A stretch of 50,722 nt of DNA, from NCBI GenBank assembly GCA_035296325.1, contig DATHBD010000003.1, forward strand, positions 1 to 50,722, in the 5' to 3' direction. The position numbers and the translations under genes are program-made. Shown here in pieces: positions 7,637 through 15,788 of the stretch. A model generated the notes under the pieces. The model was not told the DNA's origin and searched no databases. It saw only the letters and a program-made list of their open reading frames with translations. Source of the DNA: DATHBD01 sp035296325 (GTDB lineage Bacteria; Actinomycetota; Actinomycetes; Mycobacteriales; Micromonosporaceae). Each line of letters opens with the position of its first letter. Position 1 is the stretch's first letter.

Positions 7637-8143
7637 GTGCCGACCTACCAGTACGCATGTACCGCGTGCGGACACCGACTCGAGGCGGTGCAGTCCTTCT
7701 CGGACGAGCCGCTGAGTGAGTGCACCGAGTGCGCAGGGCGCCTGCGCAAGGTCTTCTCCTCGGTGGGGGTCGTGTTCAAGGGTTCCGGCTTCTACCGCAC
7801 CGACTCCCGTGCCGGCGCGAAAAACGGCGGCGGCGGCGGTGAGCGCAAGGAGTCCGTCGGCGCCTCAGCCGACGGCGCGTCCGGCGGAGGCGCCAACGAG
7901 AACGCCTCCGCGGCGGCATCGGGTTCGTCGGACTCGTCCTCCGGCTCGTCCAACGGGAACACCCCGGGCAGTGGCGGCGGATCGGGTAGCACGGGCTCCG
8001 GCAGCGGTGGCTCGGGCTCCAGCGGCTCCGGATCGGGCGGTAGCGGGTCGGGCAGCGGAAAGTCCGGCAACGGCAAGGCCGGCGGTGGCCGGTCCGGCAG
8101 TGCGACCTCGGGTGGCGGCGCGGCGAGCGCGGCGAAGGCGTAG
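7637..8143 (+). CDS. FmdB-family zinc ribbon protein with Gly/Ser tail
   Basis: A 168-aa protein. Residues 1-55 are an FmdB/CxxC_CXXC zinc ribbon: PTYQYACTACGH and then CTECAG give two CxxC pairs for zinc, followed by the family's KVFSSVGVVFKGSGFYRTD. The remaining 110 residues are a low-complexity Gly/Ser/Ala tail with scattered Lys, probably disordered. The family is ancient and poorly understood (named after a formamidase-locus gene). The GTG at 7637 has GGAGG five bases upstream; an earlier in-frame ATG would start inside the operator region. The CIRCE-like site upstream suggests heat-shock control. Confidence 0.85.
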   Translation: MPTYQYACTACGHRLEAVQSFSDEPLSECTECAGRLRKVFSSVGVVFKGSGFYRTDSRAGAKNGGGGGERKESVGASADGASGGGANENASAAASGSSDSSSGSSNGNTPGSGGGSGSTGSGSGGSGSSGSGSGGSGSGSGKSGNGKAGGGRSGSATSGGGAASAAKA

Positions 8144-8183
8144 CCGGCGGCATCAGCCCGGGGCGAAGGCCTAGCCCGGGGCG

Positions 8184-8366
8184 CTAGCCCCAGTGTGGTG
8201 GGCGGTCGGCGAGCAGCCGCTCGTCATTGCCGGTCGATGCCTCGCCCCAGCCGGCGTCGGTGTCGTCCGCGCTCTGCTCCGGCAGGACCGCCCGATCGTC
8301 GGGGCGGGCCGCGGCTGACCCGCCGGGCTCCTCGTCGGTCGGTGCCGATACATCGAAACTGCCCAC
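8184..8366 (-). CDS. Small acidic conserved protein ending in RPPHW
   Basis: A 60-aa acidic protein rich in Asp, Glu, Pro and Ala, with the tail DDTDAGWGE...NDERLLADRPPHWG. Many actinobacteria have a short protein of unknown role with this type of Trp-containing ending (recalled, not searched). The proposed GTG at 8366 has no strong ribosome site. It is convergent with the FmdB gene and divergent from the small membrane protein that follows. GC-rich direct and inverted repeats overlap its stop and may end transcription from both sides. Confidence 0.6.
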   Translation of the reverse strand: MGSFDVSAPTDEEPGGSAAARPDDRAVLPEQSADDTDAGWGEASTGNDERLLADRPPHWG

Positions 8367-8420
8367 GGCTGGCCAGCCTACGCCTGCGCCGTTGATAGCG
8401 TGGGAGCGGTGAGCAGCGCC

Positions 8421-8768
8421 ATGGGTCAACCGCACGACGACGACGCGTACTGGCGCCGCCCACCCGGGAGCGATCCGGCTTCCACGATGGGGCCGCCCGA
8501 GTCGGCGAGGCCGTGGTCCGGTTCCACCGGCGGCGTCGCCACACCGGCGCCGTACGCTGGGCCGCCCCGCACCGCGGCACCGCCGCCAGGTTGGCGGCCA
8601 CCGGTCGTGGTGCAGCCGCACGCGCCACGGGCCCTGCCCGCCCAGGACCAGCAGGCCATTGACCGAGCCGAACAGGCCGCCCGGACGGTGACGATGGGCG
8701 TGGGTCTGGTAGCCGGCGCGGTGCTGGTGGTGCTGATGCTGATCCTCTGTGGCCGCTGGCTGTTCTGA
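8421..8768 (+). CDS. Small Pro-rich single-pass membrane protein
   Basis: A 115-aa protein of unknown function: a polar Pro/Gly-rich N-terminal region of about 75 residues, then AQDQQAIDRAEQAARTV and one strongly hydrophobic C-terminal helix (about 92-112) ending CGRWLF. It is likely tail-anchored with the N-terminus in the cytoplasm. The start is uncertain: in-frame GTGs lie at 8400 and 8409, and GGGAG at 8402-8406 fits none of them ideally. Confidence 0.6.
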   Translation: MGQPHDDDAYWRRPPGSDPASTMGPPESARPWSGSTGGVATPAPYAGPPRTAAPPPGWRPPVVVQPHAPRALPAQDQQAIDRAEQAARTVTMGVGLVAGAVLVVLMLILCGRWLF

Positions 8769-8778
8769 GCCGGTCGGA

Positions 8779-9318
8779 TCAGAAGTCGCCCCAGACGGCT
8801 TTGGCCCCCGTGTCCCCGGTCCGCACCACGAAGTAGACGGTGGCCAGCGCCAGGCCCACCGCGAGCACCCCGAGCACGACCTGGCCGAGCAGACGCGCCT
8901 TCGATGGGCGGTGGCCGGCGGTGGCATCGGTGTCGACCTCCGCCGATTGGCCGCGCCGCGACGCTGACGCCCGACCGCGCACCAGGAAGGCCATCAGCAA
9001 CGTCACCACGCCCAGCGCGATGCTGAGTTGCAGCGCCCGTTCACCAAGATCCTGATGTTCGTCGATCGAGATGAGAATCTCCGGCGAGACGAGGCTCCGG
9101 TCCACCAGCCGGGCCCGGAACTTGTCGCCGGACTCCTCCGCCGCGAAAGCCGCCACCGGCGCCGCGATGGCCAGCAGCACGACCGCCCACCGGATCCGCT
9201 GGCGGAGCCAGGGCACCAGGGCGTACGCGATGGATCCGAGCGCCAGCAGCGGCATGAACACCACCGCGGCATGCACCATCAGCGGGTGCGCCGGAATACC
9301 CATGACCTCTTCGAACAC
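8779..9318 (-). CDS. DUF2231 family membrane protein
   Basis: A 179-aa protein with four hydrophobic helices (about 15-35, 40-60, 90-110, 145-165) and the DUF2231 hallmark IPAHPLMVHAAVVFMPLL near the N-terminus, with two conserved His that may bind heme or metal (inference). The family is often found with Rieske or redox genes, but none is adjacent here. I chose the GTG at 9318 because AGGAGG lies 5 bases upstream. The ATG six codons later is the alternative. Convergent with the small membrane protein gene, 10 bases apart. Confidence 0.8.
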   Translation of the reverse strand: MFEEVMGIPAHPLMVHAAVVFMPLLALGSIAYALVPWLRQRIRWAVVLLAIAAPVAAFAAEESGDKFRARLVDRSLVSPEILISIDEHQDLGERALQLSIALGVVTLLMAFLVRGRASASRRGQSAEVDTDATAGHRPSKARLLGQVVLGVLAVGLALATVYFVVRTGDTGAKAVWGDF

Positions 9319-9482
9319 GGCGCCTCCTGGCGAAAGATACGCGGCCGGCACGGCGGCCGGTGCTTCAGTGCACGCAGGTCACCGCGCCGTGGTTCACCGT
9401 AGCGTGCAGGAATCTCATGGTCATCGGGTTCCGGGCCCTTTGCCGCTTTGCGCCGGCTCTGTCGCGTGGTGTGATAGGTCTC

Positions 9483-9905
9483 ATGTCGGGTGAGGATCTG
9501 CTGCGCGCGCACGGGCTGCGGGTGACCCGGCCCCGCCTCGCCGTGCTCGACGTTCTGGCCGGCCACCCGGGCCACCTCGACGTCGACCAGATCGCCGGGC
9601 GGGTCCGCGAGCGCCTCGACTCGGTCTCCACCCAGGCGGTGTATGACGTGTTGAGCGCACTCTCCCGCGCCGGCCTGGCTCGGCGGATCGAGCCGGCCGG
9701 CAGTCCGGCCCTCTTCGAGGCGCGGGTCGGAGACAACCATCACCACCTGGTCTGCCGCGGCTGCGGCCTGATCGCCGACGTGGATTGCTCGGCAGGTGCA
9801 GCGCCGTGCCTGGACCCGTCCGAGGCGCACGGATTCGCCGTCGATGAGGCGGAGGTCACGTTCTGGGGGCTCTGCCCCACCTGCCGGGCACGCGGAGACG
9901 ACTGA
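9483..9905 (+). CDS. Fur-family transcriptional regulator
   Basis: A 140-aa Fur/CatR-type repressor. The N-terminal winged helix reads LLRAHGLRVTRPRLAVLDVLAGHPGHLDVDQI (split around residues 5-36), with SVSTQAVYDVLSAL as recognition helix. The C-terminal dimerisation domain has DNHHHLVCRGCG and LCPTCRA, giving the regulatory His cluster and the two CxxC pairs of the structural zinc site. FurA of actinobacteria usually precedes katG. Here the next gene, 31 bases on, is an MpaB-type oxygenase instead, a likely operon partner and target. Confidence 0.9.
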   Translation: MSGEDLLRAHGLRVTRPRLAVLDVLAGHPGHLDVDQIAGRVRERLDSVSTQAVYDVLSALSRAGLARRIEPAGSPALFEARVGDNHHHLVCRGCGLIADVDCSAGAAPCLDPSEAHGFAVDEAEVTFWGLCPTCRARGDD

Positions 9906-9936
9906 TCCGCGCACGGCGCGTGGCACGCTGGAGTAC

Positions 9937-10818
9937 ATGACATCCGGCGACGACCTGGGGCTCTTCGGACCGGACTCGGTGACGTGGCGGGTGCACGCCG
10001 AGCCGGTACTGATCTTCGGCGGCCTGCGGTCGCTCTATCTGCAGGCCCTACATCCGCGCGCCATTGCGGGCGTGGTGCAGAACTCGGCCTACAAGACGGA
10101 TCCCACCGGCCGGTTCGTCCGCACCGCCCAGTACGTGGCGACGGTGATCTACGGCACGACGGCACAGGCCCATGCCGCCGGCGCGCGCGTCCAGCGGGTG
10201 CATTCCCGGCTACGGGCGACCGACCCGCGCACCGGAGTCGAGTTCCGCCTGGACGAGCCGGAGCTGCTGCGCTGGGTGCACATCACGGAGGTGGAGTCGT
10301 TCCTGACCACGGCGCAACGGGCCGGCCTCAGCCTCACCCCGGAGGAGGCTGACCGGTACTACGCCGAGCAGCGCGCCGCCGCCGAGCTGGTCGGCCTCGA
10401 TCCGGCGACCGTGCCGGGCTCAGTGGCCGAGGTGCAGGCGTACTACACGGACATGCGGCCGAAGCTGGCGATGACCCGCGACGCAGCCGACACCGCGCTG
10501 TTCCTCAGCGTCCCCCCGCTGCCATGGCTCCTCGGCTACACGCCCGTGCGCGGCGCCTATCTCGGCGTGGCGTCGCTGGCGGTGGCCCTGCTCCCGGCAT
10601 GGGCACGGCAGATGTACGGCCTCCCGGGCTTCGCGGTCACCGACCTGTCGGCGTCGCTCTCGGCGCGCGCGATGCGGCTGATCATGAACGCGGTGCCGCA
10701 CCGCTTCTTCGAAGTGCCGATCTACCAGGCGGCGATGGCGCGCCTGGCCGCTCACCCAATGGCAGCCCACGGTTGGACAGCGGGCGCCTCGGCGGCGGCC
10801 GGGCAGCTGCGCCGGTAG
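9937..10818 (+). CDS. MpaB/rubber-oxygenase-like (DUF2236) protein
   Basis: A 293-aa protein of the ER-bound oxygenase MpaB/DUF2236 family, which includes heme-b latex-clearing oxygenases. Diagnostic features are the N-terminal SVTWRVHAEPVLIFGG, LQALHPRAIAGV (a conserved His), GRFVRTAQYVATVIYGT, and later ELLRWVHITEVESF, with His as likely heme ligand. A hydrophobic stretch near residues 190-215 could associate with the membrane. The substrate is unknown. GGAG at 9930-9933 sits close to the ATG. Its 3' end overlaps the convergent nuclease gene by 67 bases. Confidence 0.82.
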   Translation: MTSGDDLGLFGPDSVTWRVHAEPVLIFGGLRSLYLQALHPRAIAGVVQNSAYKTDPTGRFVRTAQYVATVIYGTTAQAHAAGARVQRVHSRLRATDPRTGVEFRLDEPELLRWVHITEVESFLTTAQRAGLSLTPEEADRYYAEQRAAAELVGLDPATVPGSVAEVQAYYTDMRPKLAMTRDAADTALFLSVPPLPWLLGYTPVRGAYLGVASLAVALLPAWARQMYGLPGFAVTDLSASLSARAMRLIMNAVPHRFFEVPIYQAAMARLAAHPMAAHGWTAGASAAAGQLRR

Positions 10819-11591
10819 TCGCACCACCCGCACCGGGCCCCGGCGATCGCCGGGAACGCCTCGTCGGGCCCGGTGCCGGCAGCGACCGCCTGCTCGGCGG
10901 CGACGGCGTCGCGAGCGGCCTCCTCGGTGCGCCGAAGGTGCCGATCGAGGGAGTCGTCGGTGTGTTCGTGCGCCGCGACCGTGCCGGTCGGCAGGTGGTG
11001 CAGCTCCACCCGGCGGCACCGCCGCCGGAAGACACGCTCCGCGGCGTACGCGTACAGGGCGAGCGCGCGGGAGCCGCGGGCATCGTCCGCGGTCAGCTCC
11101 GCCCGCCCGGTCTTGTAGTCGACAATCACCAGCTCATCGCCGCGCTGGTCAATGCGATCCACCCGGCCCGAGAAGGCCAGCGTGGCGGTGCGGGCGGCCA
11201 CCACGCGCTCCACCCCGATCGGCTCCACGTCGGGATCGAGCTCGTCGACGTACGCCTCGAGCCACCCCAGCGCCCGGCGGAACGCGTCTGCCTCCTGCGC
11301 GTCGTCGCGGTACCCCTCGCCGACCCAGGTGGCTCGCAGCAGCGTCGCCAGCGCCGACCGGACCCGGCGCTCGGGTGCCAACGCATACCAGCTCCGCAGC
11401 GCGGTGTGGACGCTCGCACCGAGTGAGTTGTGCGCCCACGGCGGGCCCTTCGGCGGCGCAGGCCGGTCGAGGTAGGCATACCGGTAACGCCGCGGGCAGT
11501 CCTCGAACGCTGCGATCTTGCTGGGTGTGCAGGTGAACAGGCGCACCGGCGCCGCGAAGAGCCCGAGCTGTTCCGCACTATCGGATCGCAC
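10752..11591 (-). CDS. RecB-type PD-(D/E)XK nuclease with Fe-S cysteines
   Basis: A 279-aa single-domain nuclease of the PDDEXK_1/Cas4-AddB type. TPSKIAAFEDCPRRYRYAYL at the N-terminus supplies the first Cys. HTALRSW, FSGRVDRID and VIVDYKTG give the catalytic Asp and the D-x-K pair. The C-terminal CGWCDYRRSC supplies three more Cys, completing the pattern of a 4Fe-4S cluster. It probably trims DNA ends in repair. The GTG at 11591 follows GGGAGG by 9 bases. It is the last of four leftward genes, 78 bases after the PHP gene. There is no CRISPR array nearby. Confidence 0.85.
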   Translation of the reverse strand: MRSDSAEQLGLFAAPVRLFTCTPSKIAAFEDCPRRYRYAYLDRPAPPKGPPWAHNSLGASVHTALRSWYALAPERRVRSALATLLRATWVGEGYRDDAQEADAFRRALGWLEAYVDELDPDVEPIGVERVVAARTATLAFSGRVDRIDQRGDELVIVDYKTGRAELTADDARGSRALALYAYAAERVFRRRCRRVELHHLPTGTVAAHEHTDDSLDRHLRRTEEAARDAVAAEQAVAAGTGPDEAFPAIAGARCGWCDYRRSCPAAAEAPAVQPWAAIG

Positions 11592-11669
11592 GGCCCACAT
11601 CCTCCCAGCCGGGTACGACACCAGGCGCGGCTGGCTGATCCTGGCGGGTCCAACGCCCGCGCCGGTTCC

Positions 11670-12542
11670 TCATCCTCCGGGCTCCAGCGTGGCCCCACTG
11701 GCCGGAGCGCTGCCGATGGCGGTAGCCAAGATCCGCTCGTACGCCTCGATCGAGGTGGTGTGCGCACCGAGCCGCACCGTCTTGTTGGTCCCGTGGAAGT
11801 CGCTGGAGCCGGTCACCAGCAGCCCCAACTCGCTGGCAAGGGCCCGGACGTGCGCGCGCTCCGCGGGTGAGTGGTCCTCATGATCCGCCTCCAGACCGGC
11901 CAGTCCCGCGGCAGCCAACTCCACGATCAGCGAATCCGGTACCACCCGACCCCGGCGGGTGGCCCTCGGGTGGGCGAACACCGCCACCCCACCGGCGCTG
12001 CGCACGAGTTGCACCGCGGTGAAGACATCGATGTCCCGCTTCGGCACGCGGTACCGCGCACCGAGCAGGTCCCCGGCGAAGGCAGCCGAGACGCTGGCGG
12101 CAAGCCCGCGCCGGACCAGTGCCTGAGCCAGGTGCGGACGCCCGATCGTGCCGCCGCCCGCGTGCTCGCGCACCTCGTCCCAGCTGACGTCGATGCCGTC
12201 GGCGCGCATCAGTTCGATCATGCGCTCGGCGCGCTCGGCGCGCGCGGCTCGGACCCGGGCCAACTCGGCGGCGAGCGCCGGCTCCGTCGGGTCGAAGAGG
12301 TACGCGAGCAGGTGCAGCGGGATCGGCGGGTCGACGCCGTACCACCGGCAGGACAGCTCGGCTCCCGGCACCACGGTCAGTCCGGCCGGGCGCTCCCGTA
12401 CCGCCTCCGCCCAGCCCGCGGTGGTGTCATGATCGGTGAGCGCCACCACGTCGAGGCCCGCCTCGCCGGCGGCGCGCATCAGCGCGGCCGGGGTCAGCGT
12501 GCCGTCACTCGACGTCGAGTGCGTGTGCAGGTCGATGCGCAC
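11670..12542 (-). CDS. PHP-domain phosphoesterase
   Basis: A 290-aa enzyme of the PHP superfamily (YciV/RNase AM-like), expected to hydrolyse nucleotide or RNA phosphate bonds with a trinuclear metal site. All metal motifs are visible: DLHTHSTSSDGT at residues 4-15, LTDHDT, PGAELSC, FAHPRA and GSSDFHG near residue 260. GTG start (VRIDLHTH). The start lies 3 bases after the stop of the PH-domain gene, so translation is probably coupled. Confidence 0.88.
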   Translation of the reverse strand: MRIDLHTHSTSSDGTLTPAALMRAAGEAGLDVVALTDHDTTAGWAEAVRERPAGLTVVPGAELSCRWYGVDPPIPLHLLAYLFDPTEPALAAELARVRAARAERAERMIELMRADGIDVSWDEVREHAGGGTIGRPHLAQALVRRGLAASVSAAFAGDLLGARYRVPKRDIDVFTAVQLVRSAGGVAVFAHPRATRRGRVVPDSLIVELAAAGLAGLEADHEDHSPAERAHVRALASELGLLVTGSSDFHGTNKTVRLGAHTTSIEAYERILATAIGSAPASGATLEPGG

Positions 12543-12545
12543 CCG

Positions 12546-13541
12546 TCAGGTGCCGTCCGCGCTCTCGGGCTCGCTGGACCGGCCGAGCCGCGCCTCGACC
12601 GCCTCCGGCTCGTACATCTCCTCGACGATCCGCAGGTAAAGCTCGTTCGGGTTGGGCAGATTCCGGATCTTGCTCAGAGCCTGGTCCTGCCCGGCGGACT
12701 CAAGTTCGAAGTTGCCGTAGTTCAACAGGCGCCCCAGCGGGGACTGCACGTACTTCATGTCGGTGACCCGCAGCAGTGGCATCATGGCGACATTGCGGGT
12801 GATCAGGCCCTTCACCACCATGACGCGCTTGTTGGTGAGGATGAAGCGGTCGTAGTACCAGTCGGCGATCTGCCAGATCACGTAGGCCATGATGATCGCC
12901 CAGATGATGATCACCAGAGCCATCACCTCACCCTGGTCGTGGCTGCCTGCCAGGCCCGCCGCGTACCCCATCACGATCGTGGCGACCGCGCCGATCGCGA
13001 ACTCCTTGGCAAGCTGGATCCAGTGCCGCTTCCATTCGCCGCGGAATTTCTCGGTCGGGAAGAGATAGCGGGACACCATGCCGCTGGGCTCGTTTTCGAG
13101 CGGCAGCACGCGTCGCGACGTGTACACCGCCTGGCCCGACTCGCCACCGTGCAGGCCGGCGAACTCGTCCTCGGTGAAGCGGGGCCGCACGTCGCCGTCG
13201 GGGTAGTACGCCCCCGGTGACGCTGACCCCACGTAGCGCTCCGCGCCGGGGTCAGCCTGCGGATAGGCGCCCGGGCCGGAGTCATACGCCGACCCGTCGT
13301 ACGGGGACGCCTCGTAGGAGCCGCGGGCGCTGTACGCGGTCGGTGCGTCGTCATACGACGGCGCCCCGTAGGAGGACCCGGAGTGCGACGCGTCGTCGGT
13401 CGGCGGAGGGTCCGCGACCTCGTCGGTGCGCTCAGCACTGCGGGCCGGCTCTGCCCGAGCCCGGGGAATCGGCTCGGTGTCCCGGTCATGAAAACGTCTT
13501 GCGCCCGGTTCATCGGGCACCGAAGGGTCTTCCCCGGCCAT
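12546..13541 (-). CDS. PH-domain membrane protein with a long Tyr/Ser/Pro-rich N-terminus
   Basis: A 331-aa protein. Residues 1-140 are acidic and low-complexity, with repeated short Tyr-Gly/Asp-Ser/Pro units, probably disordered. Next come two hydrophobic segments (about 180-225, IGAVATIVMGYAAGLAG and ALVIIIWAIIMAYVIW) and a bacterial PH domain of the YdbS/YdbT type (WYYDRFILTNKRVMVVKGLITRNV to LRIVEEM). It is a membrane-bound scaffold of unknown partner. The start is either the ATG at 13541 or a TTG at 13550 overlapping the previous stop. It lies between a 52-aa membrane protein and the PHP gene. Confidence 0.8.
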   Translation of the reverse strand: MAGEDPSVPDEPGARRFHDRDTEPIPRARAEPARSAERTDEVADPPPTDDASHSGSSYGAPSYDDAPTAYSARGSYEASPYDGSAYDSGPGAYPQADPGAERYVGSASPGAYYPDGDVRPRFTEDEFAGLHGGESGQAVYTSRRVLPLENEPSGMVSRYLFPTEKFRGEWKRHWIQLAKEFAIGAVATIVMGYAAGLAGSHDQGEVMALVIIIWAIIMAYVIWQIADWYYDRFILTNKRVMVVKGLITRNVAMMPLLRVTDMKYVQSPLGRLLNYGNFELESAGQDQALSKIRNLPNPNELYLRIVEEMYEPEAVEARLGRSSEPESADGT

Positions 13542-13546
13542 TCGCG

Positions 13547-13705
13547 TCAAGCAACCAGGCTGGTGAAGAACTGACCGAAGCCCTTGGCAACGCTCAGGAT
13601 CCCATTGCCGATGGACTTGAAGACTGACGCTGCCTCTTGCGGGTTATACGCTACGAAGAAGATAAGGAATGCGACTGCCGCCCACGTCAGTACCTTTTTC
13701 ACCAC
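13547..13705 (-). CDS. Small single-helix membrane protein
   Basis: A 52-aa protein beginning VVKKVLTWAAVAFLIFFVAYN: two Lys, one membrane helix, then an amphipathic tail with FKSIGNGILSVAKGFGQFF. The GTG at 13705 has AGGAGGG 7 bases upstream, a strong site. Its stop is immediately before the PH-domain gene, so the two are probably made together. The function is unknown. Codon use matches the region, and its lower GC reflects the hydrophobic content. Confidence 0.75.
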   Translation of the reverse strand: MVKKVLTWAAVAFLIFFVAYNPQEAASVFKSIGNGILSVAKGFGQFFTSLVA

Positions 13706-13860
13706 TCGGCCGTCCCTCCTAAAGCGCCCCCCACCGTCCGCCGCGGTGTACACAGCGTATCAGTTGCGCACCTTACCGTACATGCGGCGCCACTTCGGTG
13801 CAGTGATCCTAGTCCTCCCGGGGGCTCCTGTCTCGCCGCCGCGCAGCCCGTCCGGGCCAA

Positions 13861-14595
13861 TCACACCGGACTGTGCAGATTCGGCGCTGGTGCACCATAC
13901 AGCAGCTGGCTGGGCAGCGATTCCACCAGATCATGCAGCAGCAGATCCTCGGCGAGGACGTAGCCCGCCACGGCAGGCCAGCTGATCAGGTACAGCCACA
14001 GGCCACGGGCCTCGCCGGCGTACGCGCACCGGTCCTCGGGAGACTTCACCAGCCATAGCGGCGTCGGCCAGCCGTCCGCACGCACCTTCGCCTGACCCGC
14101 CATGTCGGCGTCCCCGGCGGTGGCGCCCGGCCGACGACGACCGTCGGTGCCGCCCAGCCACCCATGCTCCGTGACCGCCGGCACCCGCTCCAGGAACGGG
14201 CCGGGGTCCGGGCCGGGAATGCCGGCGAACCGTGGGCCGAGCCCGACGCCCGGCTCCTCCGCGATGATCAGGATGTCGGCGGGGCCGTGCTCGACCGGGC
14301 AGGGGCCGCTGCAGGCTACCACCGTCGCCCGGACCCCGGAGCGGTCATCACCGACCCAGCCGACGCCGGTGATCGTCCAACCCGGGAGCATCGGCCACGG
14401 TGACCACATCGGGAGCGGTTCGGCGGCTCCGGCGACCACCCGGGCCCGCGCCGCCTCGACGATGGGCGCATTGATGTGCCGTGGGACGTGCAGCGGCAGC
14501 ACAGCTCCGTCGGAGTCGCACCGCCACTCCGTATGCATGAGATCCGGGGGCCTGACCGCCCCGCCACACCTGGGACAGCTCACCGATACACCCAT
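13861..14595 (-). CDS. DUF6758 family protein with N-terminal zinc ribbon
   Basis: A 244-aa actinobacterial protein of unknown function. The start MGVSVSCPRCGG plus WRCDSDG supplies a CxxC and a single Cys of a zinc-ribbon type. The middle reads PMWSPWPMLPGW, VGDDRSGVRATVVACSGPCP and EEPGVGLGPRFAG, typical of DUF6758 (recalled). The C-terminal half ends with a hydrophobic stretch. It starts 4 bases after the stop of the TrmH-type methyltransferase gene, so it is the second gene of that operon. Confidence 0.75.
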   Translation of the reverse strand: MGVSVSCPRCGGAVRPPDLMHTEWRCDSDGAVLPLHVPRHINAPIVEAARARVVAGAAEPLPMWSPWPMLPGWTITGVGWVGDDRSGVRATVVACSGPCPVEHGPADILIIAEEPGVGLGPRFAGIPGPDPGPFLERVPAVTEHGWLGGTDGRRRPGATAGDADMAGQAKVRADGWPTPLWLVKSPEDRCAYAGEARGLWLYLISWPAVAGYVLAEDLLLHDLVESLPSQLLYGAPAPNLHSPV

Positions 14596-14599
14596 GAAA

Positions 14600-15277
14600 C
14601 TACGGTGCGTCGTCGGAAGGTGACCCGTCAAGCGCTTCGGCCGGATGCGCCACCTGGCATTTTTCCGGCAGATCGGCGTAGGTGCGGATCCACGCGTGCA
14701 TGGCGATACCGCTCGCCACGCCAGCGTTGATGGAGCGCGTCGACCCGTACTGGGCGATGGAGTACACCAGGTCGCAGGCCTGCCGGGCGGGACCGGACAG
14801 ACCGGGGCCTTCCTGGCCGAAGAGCAGCACGCAGTGGCGCGGCAGGGTCGCGGACTCCAGCGGCAGCGCGCCCGGCAGGTTGTCGACACCGACGACGGTC
14901 AGTCCGGTCCGCGCCGCCCATGCGACGAACTCCTCGACGGTCTCGTGGTGGCGCAGATGCTGGTACCGGTCGGTCACCATGGCGCCGCGGCGGTTCCACC
15001 GACGACGGCCGACGATGTGGACCTCCGCGGCGAGGAACGCGTTGGCTGTCCGCACCACGGTGCCGATGTTGAGGTCGTGCTGCCAGTTCTCGATCGCCAC
15101 GTGGAATTCGTGCCGGCGGGCGTCCAGGTCGGCCACGATCGCGTCAAGGCGCCAGTAGCGGTACCGGTCGACCACGTTGCGCCGGTCGCCCTCGGCGAGC
15201 AGTTCCGGGTCGTAGTGCGCGCCGGTGGGCCAGCGCCCCGACCAGGGCCCGACGCCGACCTCGCCCTCCGCTTCCAC
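14600..15277 (-). CDS. TrmH/SpoU-family RNA 2'-O-methyltransferase
   Basis: A 225-aa SPOUT methyltransferase, moving methyl from S-adenosylmethionine to a ribose 2'-OH of tRNA or rRNA. The three SpoU motifs are intact: NIGTVVRTANAF (about 70-81), LLFGQEGPGL (about 150-160) and YGSTRSINAGVASGIAMHAW (about 175-195), which form the SAM knot. The exact RNA target is not readable. I chose GTG 15277, 8 bases after a TAACAT box, as a leaderless start. An in-frame ATG at 15346 would add 23 Arg/Ser/Ala-rich residues. Confidence 0.88.
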   Translation of the reverse strand: MEAEGEVGVGPWSGRWPTGAHYDPELLAEGDRRNVVDRYRYWRLDAIVADLDARRHEFHVAIENWQHDLNIGTVVRTANAFLAAEVHIVGRRRWNRRGAMVTDRYQHLRHHETVEEFVAWAARTGLTVVGVDNLPGALPLESATLPRHCVLLFGQEGPGLSGPARQACDLVYSIAQYGSTRSINAGVASGIAMHAWIRTYADLPEKCQVAHPAEALDGSPSDDAP

Positions 15278-15285
15278 GGTCCGCG

Positions 15286-15291
15286 ATGTTA
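15286..15291 (-). promoter_or_regulatory. -10 box of the TrmH-type gene
   Basis: Read leftward TAACAT, fitting TANNNT, 8 bases before GTG 15277, which supports a leaderless start. Confidence 0.4.
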
Positions 15292-15346
15292 CGGCCCCGC
15301 CCGCCGAGCGCCGGACGGGCGCGCCACTCCGACTCCGGAGGGCCAT

Positions 15347-15727
15347 TTCGAGTCGGCGACTACACTGTGTAGGCGATTATCAAGAATTTCGCTGGTAACC
15401 GCGACTCGACAGCGGTGAGTGATGGCGGCCCATCTGCCGCTCAACGGCCGGCGATCGCCTCGGGAAAGCGCATTCCAACCGCAAAACTTACTCCGGACGC
15501 AATGAGCGGCGGGGCCCTCCCCGGCACCCGCCGCCCACGCTCTGTTACGGACGATCCTGCCGTTCCGGCAACGCTCCGTATAGAGACTCAGGTCACACTT
15601 TACCGAATCGTGACCAATCTAACCGTTTCTTAATCGGAATTCACTGAACCCCGCAGTGTCCGGCTACGTGGAGTGATCCTGCGGCCGCCGGTTTTCACCT
15701 GTTTTCAGGTCCGCCCGGACGGCGTCA
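15347..15727. other. Intergenic region upstream of thioredoxin, no gene seen
   Basis: Noncoding stretch between the divergent TrmH-type and thioredoxin genes. It is less GC-rich than its surroundings around 15585-15655. Short open frames here lack ribosome sites and codon bias. I see no riboswitch signature. The SigR-type promoter of thioredoxin follows it. Confidence 0.5.
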
Positions 15728-15753
15728 GGAATTCCGCCGGCCGAACCGGCGTT
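15728..15753 (+). promoter_or_regulatory. SigR/SigH-type promoter of thioredoxin
   Basis: GGAAT at 15728-15732, then exactly 18 bases, then GTT at 15751-15753. This matches the disulfide-stress sigma (Streptomyces SigR, mycobacterial SigH) consensus GGAAT-N18-GTT, whose classical targets are thioredoxin genes. It would give a leader of about 30 bases. Confidence 0.7.
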
Positions 15754-15788
15754 CCCTGACACGTAGTCACAATCGATCGGAGCTTTCC

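Noticed and set aside
10752..11591. Cas4 of a CRISPR system
   Set aside because: The protein is Cas4/AddB-like, but no cas genes or repeat array are present in the window.
15415..15633. Rightward open frame of 72 codons before thioredoxin
   Set aside because: No ribosome site, no codon bias and no family. The region behaves as intergenic.
15640..15788. Possible riboswitch in the thioredoxin leader
   Set aside because: The SigR-type promoter at 15728-15753 leaves a leader of only about 30 bases, too short for one.
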